A stretch of DNA of 64,000 nucleotides from Meandrina meandrites (lineage: Eukaryota; Cnidaria; Anthozoa; Scleractinia; Meandrinidae): assembly GCA_963693305.1 (NCBI GenBank), contig OY855907.1, positions 37,765,356 to 37,829,355 of the forward strand. Direction: 5' to 3'. The position numbers and the translations under genes were made by a program. Below, one piece after another: positions 26,101 to 37,000 of this stretch (its first letter is position 1; the number at the start of each line of letters is the position of its first letter). The notes under the pieces were generated by a model. It saw only the letters and a program-made list of their open reading frames with translations, had not been told where the DNA came from and did not search any database.

Positions 26101-26433
26101 CCCTGTTTAAACATCGATTATTATTATTATTACAAACTTGAATCTTAGATGTATGTGGTTAAAAATGTTTATATACAAATTTTGTTTTCCTTAAGTTCTT
26201 CCCATGAAATAATGTCAGTAAAAATTTCAATAGCCTACCTACATAATGGTCGTTTTTATACTAGAGACGCGTTACCCGTCTGGACGAGCTTCGGCAAACA
26301 TTTTGCAAATCGTCCGGTTATCCGCGTCTAGTATAAAGATGGGCACAAGATGCGTTACCTGTCCAGATGAGCTACTTTTCGAAATCCGTCATTCAAGACA
26401 CGTTTCGAAAAGTAGCTCGTCTAGACGGGTAAC

Positions 26434-26464
<31 letters not shown>

Positions 26465-27074
26465 GATAACTGGACGATTTGCAAAATGTTTGCTGAAGCT
26501 CGTCCAGACGGGTAACGCGTCTCTAGTATAAAAACGGCCAATAACACTCTGAAAGCTTTTACACGCTCTGAGCTTCTATGTACACAAGTTATTATCATTA
26601 TTATTGTTATTATTATTAGTATCATTATTATTATTATTATGTAGAGAAGAAAAAAATCGTGCCAGAGAAAAACTAAAATGCCAGACATAACAAACTAGCT
26701 ATTAATTAGCTAAACAAAGAGATGCATCCGGACTGAATCGCGATCGAGAGCTGATATAATAACAGCTAACCAGAAAAGACACATTTGTAGGATTTCATTT
26801 GGGGAGTTTTCTTTAGATTTCTCTGCAGGAAAGGATATTGTGGCTCTGTAGTGTACAGAGAAAAACTGGTGAACGTATCGCTTGATGATACTGGTTTTTC
26901 CAACACCAAGGTCACCTATGACAAGAACTTTGAACAAGAACTCCTTCTTCTCTCCTGATGATTCCTGCGAGAGATAAAACAACAGCAATGAAAAATTACC
27001 TTCCACCCACGCTGTATATTGTTGTTGATCGTTTGTGAATAAGTATTATTGATACAGAACAACGACCGTACCAT
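20143..27074 (-). CDS. RAB32: Rab32/Rab38-subfamily small GTPase
   Basis: Exons in transcript order: 27074–27072 (ATG only), 26964–26839, 25428–25350, 24424–24396, 24188–24036, 21817–21674, 20289–20143; 226 residues. Motifs: P-loop GDLGVGKTS (18–26), switch I YRAT/IGVDF around T43, switch II WDIAGQERFGNMTRVYY (66–82), NKCD (129–132), ETSAK (159–163), and a C-terminal Cys-Cys for double geranylgeranylation. The isoleucine in WDIAGQ, where most Rabs have threonine, and KEAVGAF mark the Rab32/38 group, which acts in biogenesis of lysosome-related organelles and phagosomes. The human protein has 225 residues. Two features are unusual: intron 2 starts ATATCCTTT (U12 type), and the start codon lies directly on the first donor. 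An alternative in-frame ATG at 27006–27004 reads straight through into exon 2 if that intron is retained. Whether it is RAB32 or RAB38 is not decided, as invertebrates usually have a single ancestor. Confidence 0.93.
20327..20984 (-). mobile_element. hAT transposon relic, 658 bp, with BED-finger exon
   Basis: Terminal inverted repeats TAGGGCTGCAACGATACA and TGTATCGTTGCAGCCCTA are exact, and the element is bounded by an 8-bp target duplication CCTTCTAA (20319–20326 and 20985–20992). Both are hAT signatures. The minus strand at 20610–20512 starts MSSSAVELQ and reads SYKSKVWKDFGFKVFYNGQG, the start of a ZBED-type BED finger, followed by a GTAAGA donor. The transposase catalytic part is deleted, so the copy is non-autonomous. 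It sits in intron 6 of the Rab gene, in the same orientation, with its edge 37 nt from the last exon's acceptor. Confidence 0.9.
21890..22000 (+). repeat. Dispersed satellite-like unit (GAAAGCTA.TGAGCAGTACT)
   Basis: Contains TGTTTATTACGCTGTACAAG, GTTTGTGGATAAAACCCTAG and GACCATTCCAATGAAAGCTA. The same unit recurs at 23430–23610 and 55610–55840. Confidence 0.7.
22247..23432. mobile_element. DNA transposon-like element with about 110-bp inverted repeats
   Basis: Left arm GTAGTCTGAAATGTCATCC, then CTTACCCCCCAGAGGAGGGG and ATGCCGTCCCGTGACGTCA. The right arm is the near-complement, ending GACATTTCAGACTAC. The interior of about 960 bp shows no transposase, so it is non-autonomous. It lies in intron 5 of the Rab gene. 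No target duplication was found. Confidence 0.65.
23430..23610 (+). repeat. Satellite-like unit, about 1.5 copies
   Basis: Two starts of CATTCAAATGAAAGCTATTG (23433 and 23538) are joined by TGCTGTACAAGGTGG and GTCTGTGGATAAAACCCTAG. Period about 105 bp. Confidence 0.7.
23668..23945 (+). mobile_element. SINE family B copy with clear tRNA-like head
   Basis: Head: AGTAACCTTATGGTTAGCAC (A box) and GGGTTCAAGCC (B box). Body: GCGTTTTGTTCTTGGGCAAG, GGGCCTCTCTCCACCCAGG, TAGCATCCCATCCAGGGGG. The most complete family B copy in the window. Intron 5 of the Rab gene. Confidence 0.75.
25599..26053 (-). mobile_element. Non-autonomous DNA transposon, 455 bp, copy 2 (inverted)
   Basis: Reverse-oriented copy of the 19389–19839 element. 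Ends GAGGTTCGTACAGGGG and CCCCTGTACGACCCTC, flanked by the 6-bp target duplication GTTATA (25593–25598 and 26054–26059). Inserted in the U12-type intron of the Rab gene, about 170 bp from its 3' end. Confidence 0.85.
26248..26539. repeat. 292-bp foldback element with CGTTTTTATACTAGAGACG ends
   Basis: The arms are near-perfect complements: TTTTTATACTAGAGACGCGT and ACGCGTCTCTAGTATAAAAA at the ends, with nested arms TCTAGTATAAAGATGGGCAC / GTGCCCGTCTTTATACTAGA. No coding capacity. It lies in the U12-type intron of the Rab gene. A 3-bp AAT flanks both sides, a possible target duplication. Confidence 0.75.
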
Positions 27075-27200
27075 ATTCCGCTCTTGAAAGTGGAGTAACT
27101 GAATAACAATCTTGGTCAGGAGGGATCCACCATGTTGTCATGTGATGGCAGGCGATATATATAGAGACATTTGATTGGTTAGGCAATTTCAGCCGCGAAG
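27075..27200 (-). promoter_or_regulatory. Putative Rab32/38 promoter with M-box (TCACATGA)
   Basis: Immediately upstream of the predicted start codon. On the minus strand it contains TCACATGA at 27138–27145, the MITF/TFE E-box (M-box/CLEAR-like core). It also has an AT-rich TATATATA stretch near 27155–27163 and an ATTGG CCAAT box (plus-strand orientation) near 27174. Position and motifs are seen directly; use by a MITF-type factor is inferred. An 8-mer in about 100 bp could be chance. Confidence 0.35.
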
Positions 27201-27593
27201 CTTCAGGTCGTTATAAGCTTGTTTCTTATTGGGTCGATTCCCTTTAATCTTTGATATAAATAAACGAATTCTTAAAGTCCTACTATGATGAAATTCGCAT
27301 GTTTTCTTTCGCAACAGTTTCAAAATATTAACAGGTACTCTATATGAGAAGAAAAATGCCGTTTACTCTTTTCCCATACCTCTTTTATTCAAGTTTTTAA
27401 AATATGCAAATTATCAAAGTAGTGACGTCATACACTCAACCAAGTTCTGATTAAATACGAAGAAAGTGATATCTCAGCCAATTTGTATTGAAAATCTCTG
27501 ATTCTTTGCAGTAACACTCTGCTAGTTGTGTTTCACAATATGAACTTGACACCTTGGTTACCATGGCAACATACTTGGTTCCTGGGTGCTTAC

Positions 27594-28877
27594 AGAAGTC
27601 CATAACTAGAAGTCTACATCTGGTATTGGGGCGCGTGCTATGTCTTTCGCGTGTAGGCTATTTTTAGAAACTGATGTCTCGCGAGAAAATGACGTAACCC
27701 ACTATTTCGACACGATTGGAGTTCTAAGTTGCGGCCGAATATTTTGGAAAGTGGCAGGTGAAATAAATCAAATCACATCAAAACACTTGACAGGCCATTC
27801 TCTTTAATTCTCACATTTCGACAGAAGTAGTATCGTAGATGGTGATTTCAAACGTCTGTTCAGTGGCATTTGAAGGCGAGTGAAAAAGCAACCCGTCGCC
27901 GGGTTTCCGTAGACAAACTCACAAAACAAACAGGTCGACTTTTTATAATTTACGAGAGAATTTATGAACAGAAGTTCCCCAAACTTTTAGTAGTTAAGTG
28001 TGTCTTTATTTTGTACAGCATATCCTCGTGTTAAAATACTGAACAACATACACAACACAATAGCTGCACACTGCGAAGTGCCCGAGAAGCACAACTTGAA
28101 TTAAACTTTTGACGGATGTGAATGAAATCATCATTGTTCGATGAATTAAACTCGTATTTCTATTCGCATTAAAACAAGTACATTACCTTAGTCAGTCTTT
28201 TGTTTTCATGCCGTCCTTATAATTCCAAAAACATGCGAAACTCGCCAAACTTGCCGTTTTCTCTGAATGTTGTTCTCAAACGAATCAAACTTCATTCTGT
28301 TCATTCCGCGCACGATGTTGAGCGCTTCAGGGACCACGGTTTTGTTTTTCAAAATAGCAACGAACCTGTGCCAAAATGCACTTGCTCTCTTAATGCCTGT
28401 CTTCATCTTGAGAGTACCATTAATCTTTAGTGTCTTCGCATTTTGAACTTGACTCGGAATTAGTGTATCTTGCCCGCTGCCATTTCGTATTCTGACTCCA
28501 AAACACTGAGGTCCTCTCGCTTATTTGGATGCTCCGAATTTTTACAACTTCGATGCTATCGTCATCGATGAAAGATGGCCTGATGATTCTTGTCCGGACG
28601 ATTTAATCCTCACAAAACGGAAATTACGATGACCAACAAACAGAAATTTCGTAATGCCGTTCGCTCGAGTTCACTCGTCCTCTGCAGTTCTGCTTTTCTT
28701 CAAAAATTTGTTCAACCAATCAAAGGCGCGAATTAAAACATACTTCAATGTGATTGGCTACTTGTTCGCGGCAAAGCTGTTCTAAAAATAGCCTACACGC
28801 GAGGAGCGCGAGGTACACGCGAAAGACATATCTCAAAGCCTATTACCAGAGATGTAGACTTCTAGTTATGGACTTCT
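27594..28877. mobile_element. MULE-like DNA transposon, 1284 bp
   Basis: Terminal inverted repeats AGAAGTCCATAACTAGAAG and CTTCTAGTTATGGACTTCT are exact and continue with AGTCTACATCT and, further in, ATGTCTTTCGCGTGTA and GTAGGCTATTTTTAGAA. It is flanked by a 9-bp target duplication GGTGCTTAC (27585–27593 and 28878–28886); 9 bp is typical of Mutator-like elements. The interior shows no convincing transposase, so it is probably non-autonomous. Confidence 0.8.
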
Positions 28878-29128
28878 GGTGCTTACCATTTAACCAAAAA
28901 ATTCGGAAATTTCGGTTGAAAGTCAAATGGAACAGTAATTTTCCGGAAAATCCGTTTGGAAATTGTGAACTACCTCCAGGGGGAGGTACTCCTCTTTTTC
29001 TGTTCGGAACGTAACGTCGGAAATTTCCTTACCATTTGACCGATTTCCAAGTTCCAGTCTCTCATCAACGGAAAGCAATCTCGTTCGATTGGTTTGCTGA
29101 TTTTGGAAAATCCCTACCATAAGCACCC
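28878..29128. repeat. Older MITE interrupted by the MULE-like insertion
   Basis: The right side ends TACCATAAGCACCC, complementary to GGGTGCTTACCATTT at the junction. The first bases of that terminus lie on the far side of the MULE-like element (27584–27593), so the latter inserted about 9 bp inside this element's left end. The interior is rich in GGAAATTTC-type inverted motifs. Confidence 0.5.
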
Positions 29129-29701
29129 TAGGACAATAAGTCAAAAAACAGTGTTCTATCTTTGTTTCTTCTGGTTTACTTGGTTTACAGGCCATGGAAT
29201 TATATAGACCATGAAATACATGTATGGCCCTAAGTGTACGCGTCAGCAAGAACAGCCGAACAGCCGGGGAACTCAAAAGGCCTTTCCCCAGTCCGCTCTC
29301 CATCCATGGATGTGCGTCTCGTTCCCATATTAATTCCCATGGCCAACGATAAACGCGCGGGTCGAGTGTTGTGGCAGAGTTAATAAAGGGAGACCATTAA
29401 CTTAGGCTCGACTCTCGTGTTCGGTCTTTTCTCCCCGAGAAGAGTCTTTTCGGGGAGGAGCGCGGGCTCATTCCCCGAACAGCGGCTGGTAATCGAGCCT
29501 CCGGTTGCGGGAAAATTTTTCTCGAAATTTGCCGCATACTAATGCTGCATTGCAAATTGAAAAGCGTTCATATATCGCGTATTTTTCGGATTCATTTTTA
29601 TCAGAGTTACACGACAAAGTTGAACTCATCATGGATACGCACTTTGCATGGCACAACTTGTGACACGCGTGGTAAAACCTCGGTAAAACGAGGTAAAACC
29701 C

Positions 29702-29863
29702 CAGCCTAGTCCCTTGGCGCTCTCGGCTCGGTCAAACCTGGACCCTATTGCGAGTCATGACGTCACCGGTAGAGACTCGCCGAGAACGCCGTTCTCTCGC
29801 CCGCTCCCGCCCCAGACTTCCCACGGACTATAGGACAAGAGAGAACGCCTCGGGACTAGGCTG
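29702..29863. mobile_element. Short transposon with CAGCCTAGTCCC ends and 9-bp duplication
   Basis: Begins CAGCCTAGTCCC and ends GGGACTAGGCTG, exact inverted repeats. It is flanked by GTAAAACCC (29693–29701 and 29864–29872). 162 bp, no coding capacity. The 9-bp duplication points to a MULE-type mechanism. Related GGTAAAACC strings just to the left make the duplication slightly less certain. Confidence 0.7.
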
Positions 29864-31022
29864 GTAAAACCCGAAGCTACGCTGTTCAACTTGCAAAGCA
29901 AAACATTGCGCAAAAAAAGTTTACTAGAAAGAGTTGCCACAATCGCTTTGAGTCAAGTAACGTAGTTTTTAAAAGGCTTTAAAACAACTCGCACCTCAAA
30001 TCATTTTGTAGTACAGTAGATTTTTGATAACAGAAACAACAATTGATACTCTTAATTCGTTTCATACGAATTTTTAAGGGGGCACCAAAATCAAAATGCG
30101 TAAAAAGCAACTCGACATCCTGGTGTTCAGGGGTGAAGGGCGACTTCTACTTATTTCACAAGATACAAGCCTTTTTTTTTCACCTGCATAGCTTGAAAGC
30201 AGTTGCCAGACAAGAGAACATTTTCTAGAACTTGTTTTACTCTTGTTCGCAGTCTTGTGGGCGAGGTGTTTCTGTTTATGTGATTTGGGCGTAACCTGAA
30301 TTCTAAGAAAAACAAGACAGCTACTCTTCAACGCACAGCACATTTTTATTGCTTCATTTGATACATTTCCTTTAATTATAAATGTTACTTATCAAAAGAC
30401 CTTTAAAGGCATCTTTAAATACTGTAACTTTTTTAGAACTAAGTGGGAATGAAGGTAGGAAAGAGTGTACTCAACCATCTGCATGTTTAGTATATATATA
30501 TATGGTTTTGTTACGGGAAAATTCGACACTTTTGGATTCAATTTTATGGTCAAATAGCTGAAATTATAATCGATTCTTTCTTGATAATTACATAAAATTG
30601 TTGTATTTCTGTTTCAAAAGTGAAAATTGAAAACTAATAGCTAAAAATACAATGAGACTTTCGAATTGATTGTGCAAAGGTCAACCTTTCATGCGAAAAA
30701 ATATTAAAATTAAGTTTTGAATATAATTCTGATTCTGCTTTCTTTAGAAAAAGCTTTTTCTGTATACTTTCTATATACTTTTGTGGCTGTTTATCGCGCT
30801 AAAAATTATTCGGATTTCTTTTTGCGCGCGTGCACTCAACTCCAGCGCGTGCAGGACATCACAGTAACGTCACAAACGGGGAAATGTCTTTGGTGATGAA
30901 GTTTACCATAGAAACCATCATATTGTGTACAGACCAGTTTGCCGTGAACACGGAGAGAATTCATGTACTCAGTTTGCTCACGTCTAAGTGTGATTTTGTT
31001 GATTCGCTAAGACAAATCAGTT

Positions 31023-34000
31023 ATGTCGGAGGTTAATCAACGCGTTTCAAAGAAAGCGAATTTACCTGGAGAAAATATGATGAATATTAATCCGACATTT
31101 AACTCGGAACGAACATCCAGGAAACGAAAAGCAGAATCTGATCCCCTTCCTAAGAAACGAAAAAGAACGGAGGACGGGGTGAGTAAAGAATCAGGTTACG
31201 TAATTAAGGAAAGAATGTGCTAATTAGGAACTGGATTTTTCAATTAGCTTATAATTGAGATAATTAGAAAATATTTTTAAATCGAGTGAAATCGACTTTG
31301 ACATATTTCCGTACTTGCGCGCAATGGATTTATGCAAAAGAATGTTTCATCTTTCGATATTTTTAGAATTGCAAAAAAAAAAGTTTAGCAATGACGAAAG
31401 AAGGAAAATTGATTTCTTTTTTTTCTTAACGTTTTCGTAACACTAACTTTTAAAGTACATTTTTCATATTTTTACAGGAATTCCTCAATGAACGTAGATA
31501 CAACAGCAGCTCTATCCTACTGAGGTAATTTAACTAAAATAAGCTTATCAGGTGTGAAATTCTACCTAATGTATATTTCCATTTAACAAGATCCGTTGTT
31601 TTTTGCCTCGACAGGAAAAATGTAACTTGTGAAGGCAGCAAGCCAGCTCAGAAAACTCACCCGCTGAAAAACAGTGGTTGCGCCGAAGTATCTCCAGATC
31701 GTGGGGTAAGTAATTTATAAAAAAATTGCTTGCTATAAATTGCATGTATCGCGTTCGATTAACAGTTTTAGGTTTTCATCATTGAAGTACAAAGGGTGCT
31801 TCTTTAATTGGTTCACGCCTATTTCTTAAGATTTTAAAATGCAAGATCTCATGGCGGTTTCTCGTTAAAAAATACGACAAAAGTTTAAATCCGCAAGCGA
31901 ACGCCATTTATTCTCCGCAAGCAGAGAGTTCTTTTCCTTTTTTTCGCTGAGCTGACTGAACCGGGAGTCACAGGTTGGCTGTATAAAATTTAACTTAAAT
32001 GTACAGGACAGAATTGCTCACTAACCTGAATAAAGGAAAATTCTCTATCCGTTAAAATCCTTGTTTGAAGCTTGCAGAAATCTTGCAATGGTGAAAGTTG
32101 TAAACAACCCCAAACGAACTGTAAAAAAAAACTTTTCCACACTGCATTCTACCTTCTCCTTGTCGCAGTCAAAACTTATAATCCACAGACAAACTCTCCG
32201 GTCTTCGCCGTGAATAAAGCCCGAGTTTGATCTGAGTGAAAATCTTACAAGCACTTTTATTTGCCGCCATGAATTTCTTACACACCTGTTTCAACAGGCC
32301 TTCATTGACTGGCACATTTAACGTAAATAATCTTTTCTTACTTAAACTAAAACGCAGAAGCTCAATTTTTGGCCTTCCTTTTAAGCGAAAAGAGGATTTT
32401 CCTTCCGTTTTCGTGAAATAACTGTCGTTGAAATTCTCCTAAAGCGTTGTCTTTTGAACTTGGTTACAAGCCAACTGAGTGCAGACCACGTCGCGTTCGG
32501 CCAATCAGAAGCGCGCAAGCAAGTCTTTTGACCGACATCAAGCGAAAGACCAATCAGAATTCAGTAGATTCTTCCTCGACACAAACTATTGTAGATCGCT
32601 AAACTTTTCGATGAAATTACTGTTTTGTTTTTTCTTCAAAAATGTCACCAAACTTATTCAATCAGCTTTGGTCATGAGTTGAAAAACCTAGAGAACTAAA
32701 AGCAGAAACAGGCTGTGAGAAGGCTGAGAGAATCCATTCATTTATGTGATCGCGAGAGAGGCGCGAAAAATTCCGCGCTCGCTCAAGATCTACACATGTA
32801 CACATAGATGATGAGAAAATACTGTCGTGTCGCAGTGATTCACGTAAGTTTTCTGTCTTTAGGAAACTGACTTGTTAAACAAAGGAAACCAATTATTGTC
32901 AGGATGTTACCCCCCTGAAAGTTCCAATTATGTGGAACAACAAGCATCAAGGAAGCGAAAAGCAGACACTGATCCTCTCCCGAGGAAGCGAAAACGAACA
33001 GAGGACGGGGTAAGCAAAAAACAATCAGTTTAATTAAGCTTAAACTGAATATTTCAATAAATTGAGTTAATTCAGTTAGTATCAGTTCAAACGTTGTAAT
33101 AATAGTTATACTGTGGCTAAATGACTGGCGGTCAGCCTCAAAACATGTCCGATATTTTTTTAAAAAACTTCAAAGAAGATGTAAAAAGCGATTCTGAATA
33201 AAGAGCTGTATAGCGTAGTGTATGTCGTAAAATTATTACCATTAATTAGAACTTTCAACCAAAAACAGGCTAAACGGAGCGTTATAGACCGCCGTGTAAT
33301 ATAAAATTCTGAAAATTGACTTACAGGTCTAGAGTAAAGCTGAGTGAAATAGACTTTAAGAGCAAAAAAAAGTTAAATAAATATTGAGAAAATAGGATAA
33401 ATTGCAGTTTTTAAGGTATATATTTCTTCTTTACATTTTTCAGGATTTCCTCAGTCAACGTCGCTACAACAGCAGTTCTAAACTTTTGAGGTAAAATATC
33501 CCCTTTTCAATTCTACCTAATGTGCTTTTCTTTATCACTAAATCCCTTGTTTCTTTTACCTGAACAGCAACAAGCAGAAGAAAAACAACTGCGAGATATC
33601 TCTTGATTACGAGGTAAGTAGCTTAAAGACAAAACTATCCACAAGTAATATGATAATATCATGAACATTATGTTGGCACGATGAGAAACTTTTGTTACAA
33701 ATTTTGTTATCATGGGATGTGATTTACGTGAGTTTTGTGTCTTCAGGGAAACCGATCTTTGTCTGGATGTTATACACCTGTAAGCTCCTGCAGTTCTGTA
33801 GCGGACGTCAAAAATACGGAACCACCTGACTATGTCAAAGAACTGGCTCAAAACGGTAAGCATACAAAAACGTTAACTTTCTCGGACACTTCTTCCGAAT
33901 TTTCATCACAAAAAACGAGGTTCCCCAAAGGGTTTCGAGGAACGAGGGAAACCACAGGCAGCCCAAGCTCACGTTTCGAGCGGTTGGTAGGTATAAATTA

Positions 34001-37000
34001 GTGTTGCGTAACACTAGACCGTTGAGAATATTATAAGGCTTTGTATGGCATTTGGGTCGATTTTGGCCGTATTTATGCTTAAAATACAGTAAATATACAA
34101 AATAAACTTACTTTTGCCATTTGCTGTGTCCTTTTGCCTGTTTTGCGTCTTGAAGTGGTGTTTTAGTCGATTTTTCTCTTCCCTGTTCCTTCCTTCCTAA
34201 GACGGAGTCAAGGCGTGGATTCGATTTTCGGGCTAAAAGTCGCCGCTCGATCGCGGATCGATCGCCATGGCAGTGTTTCGCCTTGACTCCGTCTTAGGAA
34301 GGAAGGAACAGGGAAGAGAAAAATCGACTAAAACACAACTTCAAGACGCAAAACAGGCAAAAGGACACAGCAAATGGCAAAAGTAAGTTTATTTTGTATA
34401 TTTACTGTATTTTAAGCATAAATACGGCCAAAATCGACCCAAATGCCATACAAAGCCTTATAATATTCTCAACGGTCTAGTGTTACGCAACACCAATTTA
34501 TACCTACCAACCGTTCGAAACGTGAGCTTGGGCTGCCTGTGGGGAAACTCGAGCAATTATTTCGAGGAAACATGAAATACCCCGCCCCTCCCCCCAATTC
34601 TTTGATTATTTTGATGGGACAAGGTATATCTCTACTTATTAAAAACTAGCAATGGTATATTGCAATTCCTGAGTTTTAGTAGCATATGAGCTCATATACC
34701 ATTGGCCACAAATTTCGTAGCCGATACGCTTCAATGAAAACAGCTGGGGAGCTCAAATATTGCAATTCTTTTGGGCGTTTTTAATAAAACAATTATTCCA
34801 CTCGCGCTTGTTGGCTATCTACCATCTCATATCCAACGCCCGCTCGTGGAATAATTGCTAAATATAAACTCAGTTTTGCGGCGTCAGGAAAACCTTTTTT
34901 ATTATTTTCTTATTTGTTATTATTATTTTTTGAATTTCAGCTGGTTTTGCTAACTACGAGATCGGCAAAGTCCTTGGAGCTGGTTCGTTTGGCGAGGTCA
35001 TCGCTGCAACACGCAAGACAGATAATAAGCCAGTATGTTGAATTAAGAGTTTTTTTAGTTCCTCATAAATCAATGATTTGTAATTAGTTGTAGCATGCCC
35101 TGTAGTAGAAACAGTTCAGTCAGAGGAACGCAGGGGCGTCGCTAGGATTTAGGGGGAGGGGGGTCACACTATGTCACACCCAGGGTAGTTACAAGATTTA
35201 TGGCATGTTGAATCTTCCGATTCGCGCGTTTTCGCCACCTGAATTATAAGTTTTGTATGCTATTTACTTAAAAAAAATATCACACAAAGGAGGGAGGAGG
35301 GGGGGGGGGGGGTCGCGGGCACCCCACGACCCCCCTCGGAACGGTATATTAGTTTGCAGTCTTCAAGAAACTTTTTAAAAATGTGTTTCTTTTATAAAAC
35401 ACTGAAAACATAGAAAACTGACCTATGTTATTTTGCTTTCAGGTGGCACTTAAATTTGTAAGAAAGACTTCAGTGTCGGAGCTTAAAAAGGTTGGTTATT
35501 GTAACAACAACAACAACAAGATTAGTTCATGAACTCCGTTAGTTCCAACAATAAATTCAACGTTAATCTTGAATAGCCTGCGAGCAGCTCAATGCGGGCT
35601 TATACTGCAAAAGTAAATTAAAAAACAGTGTCTTGTAATTGTGATAAAAAGTCGTTGAGAAATTCTGAACGGCTGACACAAAATATCGGAGTCCCTAGTT
35701 GGGCCTAACACTCGAAACGTTAAATTTCAGAATTTAACTCACCCTCCCTACCCTCTCTTGTTATAGTTTAGAGGAAAAGATGTTCCCGCCGAAGCTTTTC
35801 TACAGCGCCGAGTACGCCATCCTCACGTGATGGCTATCTATCAGCTGATTCGCACAGAAGAACATTATTGTTACGTCATGGAGCGACCGGAAGTCTGTAA
35901 GGATTTGTTTGACATCATAGACGATCGGCACAAGGAGCGTCGACCACTAACGGAGAAAGAAGTTAGGCGCTACTTTGGACATATCTTGGAAGCCAACATC
36001 AAATGTGAAGAGAGAGGTGTCGTGCATCGGGATCTCAAGCCAGAAAACATTTTGGTGGACTTGCACACTGATGAAGCTAAGTTGATTGACTTCGGGCTGG
36101 CGTCTGAGGTGCAGAAAGAACCTTTTACGACATTCAGAGGTGAAGATCATTTTATTGACGCGCTCACTTGACGAAAAATGACGGGACTGCATGGGTTTCA
36201 CTAAAATACATTATAAATAGGATTTAGAACATTGTAACAACAAGTGAATTAGTTACGATCTGTAGGCTTGTTGTTGCAAAAAAGTCAGAGTTTGTGAATT
36301 GTGGTCTCTGCAGAGACATCCTAGAATCCGTCTTCTCAACTATTTGAAAAGATGTCGGCTCTGTTATATAAGATTTCTACCAAAACTACTGCTAGTACAA
36401 AGTTAATTTCCATTCACGTCAAGTATTCCATAATTTTTGAGTTGAAGAGATAAGTTTAAATTTTGTTGCGGACCTAGTAAACCAGCAGGATTTTCTTATT
36501 CCAACCAGGTACCAATCAATACATGCCTCCAGAATACATAAAACACAAGAAATATGACGGTTGCCAGGCAACTGTTTGGCAGATGGGAATCCTACTGGTG
36601 GATATGTTGTCGCCTGTAGTGACGGCTTATGAAAAACCTCACTATGCCCTGAGCATGGCTCCGAGAATACCACAGCATCTTTCAGCAGGTATTTAATGGC
36701 TTTCTTCCTGTTGCTCGCCTTTATGATATTATGACGTCATCTATGACGTCACACATGCACGTTAGCAAATGTTCCTGGTCTCTACTAGCCCAATCTTGTT
36801 CCAAGAGCCCAAGGTCTCCTTGAACAGCGGTCACGAACAGAAATTACCTGACCGCTGGTCAAGGGGGACGCGGGCTCTGGGAACGAGCACAACTTAAAGC
36901 AAGGGACCGCAAACGAAAATGCTGCTAATGTAGGATCCAACAAAGGATCTGATCAGCGATCTGGGAACGAGATTGTTAACAGGTAACTGAGGTGAACACG

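Larger units (their letters stand above)
25429..26838 (-). other. Probable U12-type (minor spliceosome) intron of the Rab gene
   Basis: The exon ends ...GCC ACA and is followed by ATATCCTTT, an exact match to the U12 5' splice consensus. No GT donor is available near the end of the conserved coding block. Near the 3' end, CTTTGAC resembles the U12 branch site (consensus TTCCTTRAC), and its branch A lies about 10 nt before the codon ATT that restores the universal RATIGVDF sequence. That acceptor would end in AT. Two upstream AC acceptors (exon start at 25437 or 25443) would insert 3 or 5 residues into switch I. Confidence 0.75.
27075..31022. other. Divergent spacer between Rab and kinase genes, transposon-rich
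   Basis: Holds the Rab promoter region, a nested pair of transposons (27585–29128), a GC-rich foldback around 29410–29515 with TTAGGCTCGA / TCGAGCCT arms, the element at 29702–29863, and AT-rich sequence upstream of the kinase. No other gene is recognised. Confidence 0.6.

Noticed and set aside
28206..28406. 66-codon frame inside the MULE-like element
   Set aside because: No transposase motif, short, and inside a non-autonomous element.
28923..29303. 126-codon minus-strand frame
   Set aside because: Lies mostly within the older MITE and its flank. No domain and no splice context.
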